The notes under the pieces: generated by a model
The model's database searches: none
Told to the model about the DNA's origin: nothing
The model's input: the letters and a program-made list of their open reading frames with translations, nothing else
Translations under genes and position numbers: made by a program
From: Sycobia sp. Sy_11
Lineage: Eukaryota; Arthropoda; Insecta; Hymenoptera; Epichrysomallidae
DNA length: 64,000 nt
NCBI GenBank assembly: GCA_018907035.1
Contig: JACCIC010000014.1
Span: 4,947,501 to 5,011,500 of the forward strand
Direction of reading: 5' to 3'
Shown here: positions 37,595 to 50,565 of the stretch, one piece after another
Numbering within the stretch: position 1 is the first letter of the stretch
How the letters are laid out: each line of letters begins with the position of its first letter

Positions 37595-40500
37595 CAAGAA
37601 TGCGAGTCGAAGTCTTTCGATTGATATTTTTTTCTTATACTGGTTGTATAGAAAAATCTATCCTTGATAAAACTCTCGATATCAGGATTTTATGAATTCA
37701 AACAGGTCTCGTAATAAGAAAACAATGCCCGTTTCAATTTATAATATTTAAACATGGAATAAAAAATGACCTCACGATCATTCGAAATCGGACGCCCCAG
37801 ATATAAATCGCAATCGTAAATAATAAACAGCATTCCGACAAGAGACGCCGAACGATAAGCACAAAAAATTATCCCGTCTCACTCCGTTTCCTCCCCTATA
37901 TTACATATTTCCTTCCCCTGTACGGTCTCGGGCCACGGGCGGCCGGGTGCTTCCCGCGATGAATTTGTATACCGTCAAATGGACAGTCACAAAACCTATC
38001 TCGTAGCAGACCTGCTCGCAACAGCTCGCACTGCGTCAGGCTCCGTCCCTCGTGCTAGCTCTCTCTCTCTCTCTCTCTCTCACTCTGATGCGAGGGACAT
38101 CGCACATCCGCTCTCTCGTGTGCGCGCTTGAATATCGAGCCCGCGTTCTCCTTCTTTCTCCTTTTCTCTCCCTCATTCTCACAGTGCTGTCTGTGCTCCG
38201 CCAACTTCTACTTCCATGGTGCTCGTCTTCTTCTTCTTTGTATACGATACCAGACGATACTTTTATCCTCTTTATTATTATATTCCTCGCTTCTATATAA
38301 AAGTGAGCATGCATCTATATGATTATGGATATATGCATGTATACATATATATATATATATCTCTATATATAAGAGGGCGAACGCCTTTTGCTCCATTACC
38401 AACTGATCGGGGCGAGCGGCGCGGCGGCGTGCTCGCGCGCGCAAACGGCCGCGACTCTAGCGACACCTGCAGGAACGACGTCGTACCGTGCATGCGTAAC
38501 CACGCAACCGCCAGGAATTGGGAATGTTTAGGGGGAAACGTGCGCACTGCACGCGGCTCTTTATAAATGCCGCCGCGTGCACCGAACATCAGATACCTGC
38601 AAATATACGTTTTGATCCCCTCAACATCCATCGCCGTCCAATGGGGGAAAAACCGTTAGTTTGCGAAACGCGAATGAAAATCAGCTGTACGAGCCGGCAC
38701 GAACGCTAAATCTATACCTATTGTCATACGACGTCTTTAAGACAAAGAATTTTGGATTCATCCCGCCTGCGTATCGAGAATATAAGCGAAGAAAATCAAT
38801 ACGATATCGCAATTGAGCAAGTGGAAATTGCACGTATTTATTCTTTTATCACGGCTGGCTGGCATCGCGTTACCGAATATTACAAGTAAGAAGCTGACGG
38901 CGACATAATTCGACGATCGAATGCAGCTTTAGATGCGAATTTCGCGCATTACGATTCAAAAATCGAGTGTTACCAGGAACCGTTGGTACAGTTTGTATGC
39001 TGCCCGATACACGAAAATCTTCATTTCTTAATTATAGTGAATTATTACGACTGTTTGGCTCGCACGAAATGCAATGTAAAATTTAATACTTGTTTTTACG
39101 ATTATGCAATAAATGTTGTGATGCAGTAACTATTTTAGCCAAAGTTAGAAGAATAATTAATGGAAAATTTTAAATACAAAAAAATGGATTACAGCCGAAA
39201 GAACTATACATTGCAAATATTTATATCTGCTACCGATAAACCTTTCTATAACGTTTTAAATAAATTATCACTATGCATTCGTAACTTTCGTAAATAAACC
39301 GAGAGAGTTTTTTTTAACAAGAAAAAAAGCAAATTAACAAAAAATAAATGTATCGGCATTTGTACTTTTTCTGACAATTATGCCTTTGCAATTCAAAATT
39401 CCATTGAAGGTATACATTGGCACAACGACCAAGTGACAGTGTGTCCATTTACAATGTTTTACAAAGATGATAAAAATGAATGAAAGCTCAAAAGCTGTTT
39501 ACGCCATGATACTATCGCAGTCCGTTATTTTCAAAGACAATAAATACGCGCATAAAATTGAATTTTTACTGGGAATTCAAAAAATGATATATTTTTCCGA
39601 CGATATCGGTGGGCAATACATATATAATAATATAAATAATAGAAAAATTTCTGGGACAATAATAATAGGAATAAAAAGAAAAATTTCATTATTCTTACTG
39701 GCCAGGAAAAAGATAGTGAAGTAGCAGCTGAGCGACATTACTTTCCTAACTTGATCGCGGGCGCAAGGATGATCGTACGATGGAATCGATGGCACTTTGA
39801 AAAAGACTCGCTGCTAGAGCCGGTCTGTAAAGGTTAAATGAAAATCCTGTTCGTTCGCCCCAGGAATTATTTACTTGGCCGTCGGACGTTCCACCAAACA
39901 TATATCCGTCGTTATTCGTAAAAATGATACCGAGTGCCAGAGTTTTCGGATACAGCTGTCGCGATAAAACGAATATTATAATGCCATGGCACGATTCCCG
40001 TTTCTCTATGCAAGAACTAGAGGCAAGAAGATTTTCATTCTGTGCAAACAAAGAAAGAGAAAATATACGGAAAATGTTGTAAAAATTTTTAAACAACCAA
40101 TACGAGTATTATGAGACCGCGTGTAAACATTACGCTTACTATACTATCGTGACGAAATCTTAATTAGAGTATAGAGTGTAAAGTATAATTTGCATTTTAC
40201 ATTTTCAATAACGGCGATCCGATTTATGTGTTTTTGTTTATCTATTCATTAATGTTTTACAGTCTCTTTGGCCGAACACGTGGGATTATTGAAACAAAAA
40301 TCTGCAAGGATGGTTCCCGTTTCGAGGGGGAATTGTATCGGACGATAATTGACCGTGCATTGTCGCCCGCGAGGCGATGTGACGCACGATACTAGATAAA
40401 TTAAATTTATTACGGCAACAATCGTCATTTCTCCATCGACGAAGAAGAGTATTTTTCATAGGGAATTTGAGATTGAATGCGATAAAATTACCAGCCGAGG

Positions 40501-41178
40501 GATGCGACGTTGGCGCGATTGTTAAAAATTGATTTGAATATATTAATGGCATATAACAATTGCAATTTGTTCATAGTTTACTTTTAAACGTATTTTTTTT
40601 ATATATATAAAAGATCATTGTTACCCTTTAAAACTTTTTTTACTCGAATGCGCGTCTCTCTTTCCGATGTAGAACCATTGCAAAAAGTTTTAGCAGAATC
40701 GAAAATGCTTCGGAAAATGCATTTTTCGTCCGAATCCGCATATACGATTTGTAAGGGAACGTCCCATACACAAAGGTACATGTACGTCTCGTTGATAAAT
40801 TAAAAATAGTGCGTAACGAGTACACGCGGTTTTTCATCTCCGTCGATGTGAGAAGAATAAGAAGACGCCTGGCTCGAGAATTGAAGGAAAGGGGGAGGGG
40901 CGGCGTAACGCAAAGCAGCTATACAAAATGAATTTTCTCGCGTTTCTATAACTTATCCATAATGAGTAGGCCGATGTAACGCTGATACGTTTTATATATC
41001 GTCAGTATCATATATATATATATAGACCATCCCATCGATATAATAGGCTCTTTGGATTTGGGCATCATATACGTTACAAACCGAGTTGCAAATTAATATC
41101 ACAAAAAATTCTCTATTTCGAACTGACTTTATCAAAAAAGAATATCAATTCATAGTATTTCTAAAACAATATTCATTA

Positions 41179-41211
41179 AATTTTATTTATCATCATATGA
41201 TAAATAAAATT
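41179..41211. repeat. perfect 15-bp AT-rich inverted repeat
   Basis: AATTTTATTTATCAT (41179-41193), loop CAT, then the exact complement (41197-41211). In AT-rich DNA this could arise by chance. Confidence 0.7.
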
Positions 41212-42340
41212 AGATGTTTTCTATTTTCAATCCATTTTTTATTTAATGAATTATACTTTTAAAGTAAGCTGTAAAAAGTGAAGTTTGCACTTCTTTCACA
41301 ATCGCATGTTAATATAATAATTCAAATGCGTGTTAAAATGTTTTTCAACGTAAAATACAATATACATACATAAAAATACAATATATCGACGGCTTTTGTC
41401 AAAGAAATAAAAAGAAAAAAAAATAGTTTTACATGCGTATTTTATGCTTTTTTTTTAAATGTATAATTGTGTACGTTCAAAGGAAATGTTTCACAGACAA
41501 TGTATGTAACTTCAAGGTGTTTGATCATTGTTACACGTTATCGATAATATTTTGTACGGTTTGTTTTAATTACGGAAACAAAATAACTATTTGCATATTG
41601 TGTTTAAAGTATATAATTTTACAACATATATGTAGCCTTTGTATTTAGAATTAGATATATTTATAAAAATATATGTAGCAATATATTTATACGCAAGGGT
41701 CTCATGTATAAACTGAAGAGAATTTATAGCACTTCCAATTTTTGTCAATTTTTAGAGCAAAAGAAATGCTCCTCATTACTATATTCCCCTATAGACTAAA
41801 TTAATTCTGTACTCGCACGTACTAAACGGTTTTCCATAGTGTTTAATTTGATCGACAATCGGTACAAAATTCAAGCGAGCATCTATAGCTATTGAACTAC
41901 AGCACCTTTAATGCATGAAAATTTATTAGGAATAATAGTTTTTTTTTTTGCTCAAAACCACCGGTTTCTATGATTTTCTAATTATATTCAATTTCGAAGT
42001 TTCAAAAGAAGTTTTTGATGTAGCCACATCATAAAAACTACTTCTGGAATATATTTGAATGTAATTAAAACAAAAAAAAAAATTACACGCACGTATTCTT
42101 ACATCAACACTTACACACTTATACTATATTATACATATATTTGCAGTGGGCAGAATCTATGCAAATTAAAAAAAAATTTCTGATATATACAAATATCAGG
42201 GTAACATTTCTCTCATTAAGTATATCTTACATTTTAAGAGTATAGCGGTTAATTTAGGTCGTATGATTGTAAGGTAAAATATTTTTTTTTAATCCAAATT
42301 CTTCGAGGTCAACGAGGTACTCACGCGTCATACGATGTGA

Positions 42341-42342
<2 letters not shown>

Positions 42343-42389
<47 letters not shown>
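42343..42389. repeat. (TA)23 microsatellite
   Basis: Pure TA. Confidence 0.95.
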
Positions 42390-42393
<4 letters not shown>

Positions 42394-42533
42394 ATTTAAT
42401 CAGAAAAGATTCATGAATATAATATTATGGCTATAGGTCATTGACGATAAATTACTATCTAATTGGATTTCTTATATAAGATGATTGTAAATCGACAAGA
42501 CAAGACATTTCGGAAGCTAATAAAATAAGCATC

Positions 42534-42534
<1 letters not shown>

Positions 42535-42586
<52 letters not shown>
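42535..42586. repeat. (TA)26 microsatellite
   Basis: Pure TA. Confidence 0.95.
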
Positions 42587-42590
<4 letters not shown>

Positions 42591-42709
42591 CATATGATAC
42601 TGACGATATATAAAACGTATGAGCGTTATCGCATTGTAATTATTAATATATATATATTTTTTATTTTCTATCAAAACGTACTATTATCTAATTGACGTAT
42701 TTAAAAAAA

Positions 42710-42712
<3 letters not shown>

Positions 42713-42751
<39 letters not shown>
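42713..42751. repeat. (GT)18 microsatellite
   Basis: GT array followed by ACGCGCGTGCAC. Confidence 0.94.
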
Positions 42752-42754
<3 letters not shown>

Positions 42755-43157
42755 CGCGTGCACATGTTAAGCTTTGAGGAAACTATAGAAGTATTATAGA
42801 TACTTTTTTAAATCCATGGCTTATAAAACCTCGGCGATAAAGATGGCAGCTTTTAGAATTGACGCAATACAATAAATTCATTCGACGTGTTATTTCTTAA
42901 TTCGGTCTATATCATACATTAGGTATATATGTACAAAATTATTATGAAATTGTTTTGATATATATATACAATGGTGGAGCATTTATATTACGTTGGCAAT
43001 TTTGATTAAAATATATGAGATTTGATAAAAATACGTTAGGATAAAAAAAGAAAGAAAAAAGACTGGAAATGGTCTATCAGATGAATCAAAGAAGTTAGCT
43101 ATAACATGACTGTATATGTAATACAGAAACTATAATATGCCAATTAAATGCAGTCTT

Positions 43158-43159
<2 letters not shown>

Positions 43160-43219
<60 letters not shown>
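43160..43219. repeat. (TA)29 microsatellite
   Basis: Pure TA. Confidence 0.95.
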
Positions 43220-43222
<3 letters not shown>

Positions 43223-43471
43223 AAATTATGTAAATGGCAATCGTCCCATTGTGTATTTTTATTTTAATATTTTACATGTTCTGTAACTGATTAATATTAT
43301 AATAGCTATACAATCGAATTCGTTATACTTTACGGAAGTGTGAAATATTACTTAAATATGTTTAAAACGAATATTATAAGATCGTGACAATGAGGACACA
43401 CGCTCGAGCGTGTCAAAATTAAAAAAAAATGCCTCGAAAGCAAACAGATATAGCCAAGTGAAATATATATA

Positions 43472-43474
<3 letters not shown>

Positions 43475-43520
<46 letters not shown>
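43475..43520. repeat. (AT)n microsatellite
   Basis: AT array pure from 43476 to 43520. Confidence 0.94.
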
Positions 43521-43524
<4 letters not shown>

Positions 43525-43544
43525 GCTTGCTTACAAAAATTTTT

Positions 43545-44420
43545 TTCGATAAGCAACAAAAGTCAACAGCACCAGTAATAATAAATATAGATATTTTGGA
43601 ATCGATCAACAATCCAACTGCAAGGAAAGAAATGTACGGCAAAAAAAATTAATCAAAGCCAATAGAAGGAAGAAAAGAGAGTGAAGACTTAACCACGAAA
43701 AACGCTGAAGAGATATGAAATATGTTAGAAGAAAACAATTCGCCAAAAAGTAAAGCGAATGAATCGTTGAACCTGGATTTCTAAAATATGAAATGTACGG
43801 GGAACATTCAAGTACAGTATAAGGAAACGGATGACACGGAGGCAAATGATAATAATTCATTAAACTAAAGTATTAACATATCAACGAGCTAACATTAGTT
43901 TATTTTTATACAATCTCGTGAAAAAATTCTAGCACTGATCTAGATAATAATTCAGAATTAAATATGAACGAAGCAGCTGTTGAATGAATCGGTGTTAATG
44001 CCTACTGAATTACGTGATTTGTAACGTCATTTGGATTAATAATGCATTGTCGGATATAATTGGATAAAAGCAATTGTCATACCTGTCCTGTAAATATGAG
44101 CATATGAAAAAAAAAGACAAAAGAAAATTATCGACTGGTATCGTAAACCTGCCGTCTCTCTAAAAATTTTAGATGAAAAAGAAAATAAATAAAGGGCTCA
44201 AACGATACTTGGAAAAAATAACATTCTTGACAAGTTTTACAATGGACTTGGTAATTAACCATTGTATTACTCCAGACTGCTTGAAATCAGTAGAAAATAG
44301 CATCCGCAATGCTCGACCTAATTCGCACCATTTTTACTAACAGTACATTTAGATTTAGAAAAACTGTACGAGACTTTATGGAGAAAGAGAATTTTAGAAG
44401 TATCGGTCGAAACAACATCA
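43545..44420 (+). pseudogene. coding-like debris of unknown element
   Basis: Plus-strand frames show protein-like stretches broken by stops and shifts: TAPVIINIDILESINNPTAR (about 43570), a Lys/Glu-rich piece (43640-43860), KIIDWYRKPAVSLKILDE (about 44125), then LEKITFLTSFTMDLVINHCI leading into TPDCLKSVENSIRNARPNSH (44200-44330). The DWYRKP box recalls Penelope-type RTs, but the rest does not match that family as I know it. I infer a decayed mobile-element gene of uncertain class. Confidence 0.3.
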
Positions 44421-45438
44421 AAATTATTATCGGCAATATCTATTCTATTTTATTAGAAAAAATAATAATTTGACAGATCTGCACAAGTAAAAATAAACAA
44501 TAATTTATCAAACACAGAAGCAAGTTTAAATAGCTTACCGCATGGGTCAGTTGTGCTTGTTGGTATAGCATTATTTTTATCAAGTGTCAACCGTATAAAA
44601 GATGACATACGCCATCGGAGAATGAAGAAAACTAGGAAATAAGCAAAATATACTGCAATGAACATTAAATAAATTCCGTTAGTATATTTCAATTACACAG
44701 GACTCAAATATGGTAATGTATCTGAAATCGTAAAATAGTTTGGATGCATCTGAATAAATGCGAAACAAAGGAATAGGACGATCAACATTATCGAATTTAT
44801 TCAAAATCTTCACAGAACTTAATACATGATATTTACAATAAAATATATCTACACGTGTTATGTGCATACACGATCGCGAACTCATACGAATGAGAAAATT
44901 ATGCTCAAGAGCATACCGAAGGGTTGACCCCGGGTCCTCAGTACTCGTCACAGATCAGCACGTGGGCATTCCGGCTATAAAACTCATCACTCACCTCAGT
45001 CTGCAAGGGAGACTGCGTCCTCTCCCAAGACCATCCTATGACAAAATCCTATAGAGAATATCGCTTATCTTCAAGGAGAAGTTCAAGCTTTCTATAGTCC
45101 AAGTTTGAAGTGCCATTAGCCCCTGCGAATAAGTTCAAGTTCTGCGACTGACTTAATTAATTATTTAAATAAGGTAGTACAGGGATGATCTTCTTTCTCC
45201 CGTGCTCCAATGTATTCATATGTACAGCCATTTACTAACCCTCTTGATCATTACTTTAATATATAAGATGATGGCAAAAAAGTGATAATCTATTGATACG
45301 CCTTAATGTTGACATAGCCTTTAAGATATTAAATGAATATTTATTTAACATGTATTTTTACAGATACTTGATACTATTAATTCTGCTACTTAGCGAACGA
45401 AGGGTTGCGTTCAGTGGATGTAAAAGCCGATTCGAGTC

Positions 45439-45796
45439 ATGTTTTATAAACTTCCAAGGAATGATGGGCTTGCGAGACTATTAGGTAAGATTTTGTTCAT
45501 TCTTTTCATAGTTTATGCTATTTACGTTTATTCTCCTTTTTCATTGATTCGTATTATTTTGATTCCGCCCAATCAATTTTATAAATAACATTTTAATTAT
45601 AATTCTATTTTATAATATTTTACAATGTAATAACTAAAATAGGATTTTATCAAATTAGAACAATGCAAATCACTAATGTGTGTTTTCAGGCACTTCAAGG
45701 AGAGGGAACGATCCATTTAGATCATTTTATAGATATGTGTTTCTATTTTACAAAACAGCTTTTTACTTAATACATTTATATAATAGCATGGATTGA
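45439..45796 (+). CDS. possible small spliced ORF (50 aa), function unknown
   Basis: Two blocks, 45439-45484 and 45690-45796, join across a 205-nt intron-like segment into an open frame of 50 codons starting MFYKLPRNDG and ending with TGA. The segment has a good donor (TTAG|GTAAGA), a branch-point-like CACTAAT about 15 nt before the acceptor, and acceptor TGTTTTCAG|G. Without splicing, the frame meets a stop soon after the donor. A second acceptor-like site (CTGCTACTTAG) lies at about 45394, so an upstream exon is possible. An in-frame stop precedes the Met. I recognise no domain; the C-terminal half is hydrophobic and aromatic. It may be a non-coding spliced transcript or chance. Confidence 0.25.
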
Positions 45797-46439
45797 TTTA
45801 CACACACGCACGCAAGCACACACATGCACACAAAGGAAAAGTTGAATGATTTTTTATTTTTATCTTTTGTCAGGAATCTTAAAATATGTTATAGATATTC
45901 AAACACAAAATATCGATTTCAATAAGAATTCATGAAATCAGGAAAGTAAATTATTGATAAATAATAGAAATTATCTATATTTTGAAAAATGCGAGCAACC
46001 ATTAGTGAAAATTATGTGCTTTGAGCATTTATGCATTATTAAATCGAAATTTAAGAATGCCCATAAAGAAAAATCTCATTAAACGTTATCTTCTTCAATT
46101 CCAACAAGTCTTGTGAATCGTTTACACAGAATTTGCTTAACGCGCTGTCTATTGTTAAATTTTTCATCGAGTAAACGTCAAAAATGTGGTTTCACATTCT
46201 TTTGCGAAGATATAGGTTCCGTGTTGAGTCTGTATTTATCATTGTAAGCATCATTGTGACAGGTTTCTGTTTGGTCAATTATAATTTTAAGATTATCAAC
46301 ATTTGCATACATCTTCTAATTATCGAGAGAAAACAATTTACGTAATTGTTCTTCGGACCTTTTCCACTCTTCCACTTCTTCTCGTGTAGCATAGCGCAAC
46401 CATCTGCGATATCGCTCCCTCCGCCTAAATCGTTCACAC

Positions 46440-46440
<1 letters not shown>

Positions 46441-46491
<51 letters not shown>
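46441..46491. repeat. (TA)25 microsatellite
   Basis: Pure TA, 50 bp left of a hairpin. Confidence 0.95.
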
Positions 46492-46495
<4 letters not shown>

Positions 46496-48190
46496 TTTAC
46501 TTTACGAACGGGGCCCCTTGGCCGGCATTGCGATAATACAATTAGTGACTACAGTCACTGACCACTGTAGTACTAATTCACTGATTTATTCTCGGAGGGT
46601 ATACGTATAATAATACCATTTCAGCGTTTCCCCTTCGATTTTCCCGTCAGTCTTTCACGAGTATCCGTGCAACAAGTTGCGATAAATTTTGAACGATAAG
46701 ACTGCCCGCGCAAAACGAATAAGGAGAGATTATCGAAAAGTTATAAACATAATTATATATATAATCCGAAATTCTACCGCTCTATAATTTCCATAAATTT
46801 TTGTTCGACAGTCGCGAGAGATTCATTCTATATATATGCAAAGGTACACAGTATTCTAGTCGTATAACCAGAGAAAAACGGGAATGCCAATCATTGTCGA
46901 CGGACCGCCCGCGAGTCTGGTGAAAATATGCGCCCGGGAACCGATCACTGAAAGATCCCCGTCTGTAATGCCTGCGGCGAGTGCGCGCGGGGGGTTGCGA
47001 AGCTGGCCGCTGAACGAGCTTCCCTCCCCCCCCCCTCTGCCCCGAAAATCTACCACGGCGGAGAGGAAACGAACATACGAGCCGCGCCCCTAATAATATC
47101 CAAAAACCTCGAGAAAAGTTGCCTTATACGTAGGTGTACAGAAGGAAGCTGGGCTGTAGCGGTTCGTCGTTGGGGGGTGGGGGGAGAGGACGTTTTCAAA
47201 TTTTTTGGAGTACTTTCTAAAACTGACGCAGTCGTAATTTATACGAACTGGGCTTTGCAACCATGTCTTTCAATTATATTATATATATAGTTATAGGTAT
47301 AGTTATGCAGCATATATATATATTATATTTCCCAAAATAGATTGATTTTAATTATGTATTGTCTGAAAGGTTTCTACTATCCTTATATTGGCCAACCTGT
47401 GGTTTTTATCGTAAAACTAGTATGCTATACGTTTACTGACCTTGCAGTGCGACATTAAGTAAGAATATCAATTACCTCAAATTTTCATGAGATCAAAAGC
47501 ATAAAGTTTTTCTACGCTCAATAAACGCTAAACGCGTCGGACTCGAATCCAGGGGTGCAACAAATTGGGCTATCGGAGTTGGCCAGGACATCTCCCTTCT
47601 CTGTTACGAACACTCTCTATTGTGGATGTTCAAAATGGCTACAATATATAAATTTTTTAATATAAGCTATTTCATAGAAGATATATGGAACGCAAGCTAA
47701 GTAGTTATATACTATAGAGAAAATGTCAATACGTTGACATTATCATACAGTATAGGTGCGTATAAAATTTCAAAATATTTAATTAACATTCAATCAAGAC
47801 GTGACTTTTTAAAATTTGCTATCATGAGTTAAACTGCGCTAATGTAATAGACCTTAAGAATACGAAAAAAGAAAATATAATTGCATCTGACTCGATTATG
47901 AAATTAACAACAAGTAATACTATTCTTGTCGCTCTAATGTCAACAAATACTTTTTCTTATTTAGAATAATTAAATAAAAGACGGCTAGAGAAATACGAAA
48001 CTGATGTTTTTCTAGTACTTAAGGTAACAGAATTAAAATAATGAAAAACTTGATAAACCAACGCAGCGATAAAATTGTTAAAAAATTTTATAATGATGCT
48101 GAAAGTTTACACATCAAGTATACAATGAAATAAATCAAGAATCGCCGATAATTGTTTTTATCTTCAGATTGCTTTAAAACTGGATATTAT
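46492..48190. other. AT-rich region with a small GC-rich island
   Basis: The island at 46.86-47.20 kb contains opposed open frames of about 65-70 codons and a C run (47027-47036). Neither frame has a recognisable domain; it could be a small regulatory island. Confidence 0.4.
46541..46577. repeat. near-perfect inverted repeat (hairpin)
   Basis: ATTAGTGACTACAGT (46541-46555) pairs with ACTGTAGTACTAAT (46564-46577) around an 8-nt loop, with a single-base bulge. Confidence 0.75.
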
Positions 48191-48237
48191 CAAAACAAGT
48201 ATGGAAATTGTTCTTTATTATATTGTACTTTAAATTT

Positions 48238-48370
48238 ATAAATATTTTTATCTGTCTTATAGTTTTTATACTATAATATAGTATACCAAAAGAATGACAG
48301 CAAGACTGTTCTTATTTATGATCATCCCCGAAGAATCTGAAATACAAATTACTACTAAAAATATAATAAA
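48238..48370 (+). repeat. dispersed repeat family, copy A (left arm of inverted pair)
   Basis: Roughly 130 bp beginning ATAAATATTTTTATCTGTCT and containing the core TTTATGATCATCCCCGAAGA followed by ATCTGAAATACAAATTACTACT. The same core occurs inverted in copy B and, more diverged, in copy C. Confidence 0.7.
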
Positions 48371-48526
48371 ATTAGTTTAGTCTTTGAAGATGACCGTGGT
48401 GGTTCGAAATTTATTTTAATTTAAATTGGTAGGGGCAGTTATGCTCTCCATTACTAACGTAGAATATAGATTATACTTATTAATTTTATGATTTTTATTA
48501 TTTTTAATTTTTCATCTAATTAAATT

Positions 48527-48650
48527 TTATTTTTAGTAGTAATTTCTATTTCAGATTCTTCGGGGGGTGATCATAAACAAGGACAGTCTGACTGTCGTTA
48601 TTTTAGTGTAATATATTATCATATAAAGGCTGCGTGGCCGATGAAAATAT
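48527..48650 (-). repeat. dispersed repeat family, copy B (right arm, inverted)
   Basis: The reverse complement reads AGACTGTCCTTGTTTATGAT then CACCCCCCGAAGAATCTGAA then ATAGAAATTACTACT, nearly matching copy A across the core. With copy A it forms an inverted pair around a spacer of about 155 bp. Confidence 0.7.
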
Positions 48651-49425
48651 TTTTTAAATGTCACTCAAAAAAGTCGACATAACTATAATTTTTAATTTTT
48701 AATATATTGCATTTTATTATGGTACAACCGGTGCTCACCTTGCTATCGCACGCAATACAGACACCGTAAATTTAGTAGTTAATTTGAAAGACAGTGGACC
48801 TAAAAATTAATGAATTGTCATATAGTTAATCAATGACAATGCAGAAAAAAATAATTTGGAGAAATTTATTTTTCGAATGATATTCGTTAATCTGATTGTG
48901 AATAAAATTATTTCTATAAGACGTTTTTTTTTTTAATGATTGGAAGCATTCTGAGAAGAAAAGAAAGTGTGCAAAAATTCTATAGAATTTTAATGAAATT
49001 TTATTATAATACAATAACTTCAAAATCCGTTCTTATTTGTCCGTTTAATATAAAAAATTATTTTTCTTTTTTTTTTAAATCCAGACATTGCAACGCTATC
49101 AACTGTTAAATTCTCATGTTCTATATCTTTCACTCGGCCCAGACCAATAATGCTCCTGCTCCTCGTCTATGCTGTGCGTATGAAAGTCACACGTAGACAG
49201 CGTTGTGACAATCGAACCCCTTTTCACGATCGAAAAAAAAAACAATCCTCTCTAACTCGCACACGTGTACACACTGAATATATACAGGTAAAATATAACG
49301 GTAACGCGCTCACGAGTCTCATCAAAGACTGTATAACCGCCTGTATCTACACGAATATCGTGCCCTTACATTATACTATATAGTAGAAATTCATGTTTCA
49401 ATCTCCGTAGTAGGGTAGAGAGACT

Positions 49426-49430
<5 letters not shown>

Positions 49431-49464
<34 letters not shown>
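49431..49464. repeat. (GA)17 microsatellite
   Basis: Pure GA at the left edge of a CpG-rich island. Confidence 0.94.
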
Positions 49465-49465
<1 letters not shown>

Positions 49466-50048
49466 GTGGAAAGCCCGGGAGTCGCATCAGCACCCCCTTG
49501 CAAACCTATAACCTCCGAGTATTAATACGAAAGAGAGTTTCGATTTTGCCTATATATGTATATAATATCCGATAATATGTATATACATAGGGCACACACG
49601 ATACAGGGTATACAGTATATACTATGTATATACATTGAGATCAGGAGGTACACAATCACCGCCGCCCTGCTGCATCATCCGCGTCCATTATATGCTCCGC
49701 GTGAGCCCAGAGTCGGACGTCGAACTCGCAACGCTTGCGCGCACGCGCCGTCACACATTTATACATATACCCTCGTCTCGAGGGATGTATCGTGCATATA
49801 TATATATATATATTATAAGGCTGGAGGGCGACATAAGCTACTGTGGCGCTGATGCAGCATCCCGCCTAATAGAGCAACGCGCGCGTCTTTTGGAGGGTGT
49901 ATATACACAGCGGCTGATTTCAGGGAGGGTGAATCGAAATTCCAGTGTCCCGATTGGCTCCCGACACAAGGTTTACTTTATATAGGTACTTTTACACTCG
50001 CTACCTTTTTCAAAATGCGGGGACGGTACGATTATAATTGATGATTGG

Positions 50049-50050
<2 letters not shown>

Positions 50051-50102
<52 letters not shown>

Positions 50103-50110
50103 ATGCATAT
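50051..50110. repeat. (AT)22 with ATGT tail
   Basis: Pure AT to 50094, then GTATGTATATGCATATG. Confidence 0.94.
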
Positions 50111-50444
50111 GTATATGTAATCGTTTCGTATATGAATGTTGTTGCGCTTTTATTGTAAAATACACGCATGCGCACATAGAGGGAGAGAGAGAGAGAGAGA
50201 GAGACACATGTTAGTATAGAAAATATAAGGCTGCTTTTATTTCATACGGATTTATCTAACATGCACATTTTTTCAGCATTAACGAAATACTCACAATAAT
50301 TTAGTATACCTTATTCAGTATACCTAAATTATTAGGAATATATAAAAGGAAATATTGTTTTTCAATGTTAAAATGTATTTGTTGTGGACGGATTTATGAC
50401 CTGAAAGGATTTAAAAACAATTAAGGTAATTTTACTTTTAATTG

Positions 50445-50565
50445 ATAAATATTTTTATTGGTCTTAGAGTCTTTATAAAATAATATTATATAATTTTATA
50501 ACGACGATCAGGTTCTCTTTGTTTATTATCATCCCCGTATAATCTGAAACAAAAATTAATACTAC
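50445..50565 (+). repeat. dispersed repeat family, copy C
   Basis: Starts ATAAATATTTTTATTGGTCT and includes TTTATTATCATCCCCGTATA then ATCTGAAACAAAAATTAATACT, aligning to copy A with more changes. It runs into an A-rich tract (50566-50630) resembling a degenerate poly(A) or A-rich microsatellite. Confidence 0.6.

Larger units (their letters stand above)
36700..42342. other. AT-rich region, no gene recognised
   Basis: Stops are dense in all frames. CpG-richer sequence with a CT tract (38060-38082) occurs around 37.9-38.7 kb. Short frames at 39.5, 40.3 and 40.6 kb have no recognisable content. Confidence 0.5.
48651..50444. other. AT-rich DNA with CpG island at about 49.15-49.98 kb
   Basis: The island carries a GA array and overlapping plus-strand frames without domain content. 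The flanks are AT-rich and featureless. Confidence 0.4.

Noticed and set aside
46856..47093. Opposed open frames in the GC-rich island
   Set aside because: No recognisable domain on either strand; a small GC-rich patch gives such frames by chance.
47540..47565. tRNA-like GGACTCGAATCC segment
   Set aside because: No acceptor stem, D-arm or anticodon arm could be fitted around it.
48380..48416. Hammerhead-ribozyme-like core (TTTGAAGATGACC...GGTTCGAAAT), considered because Penelope elements can carry such ribozymes
   Set aside because: The conserved CTGATGA box is changed and the flanking helices could not be formed with confidence.
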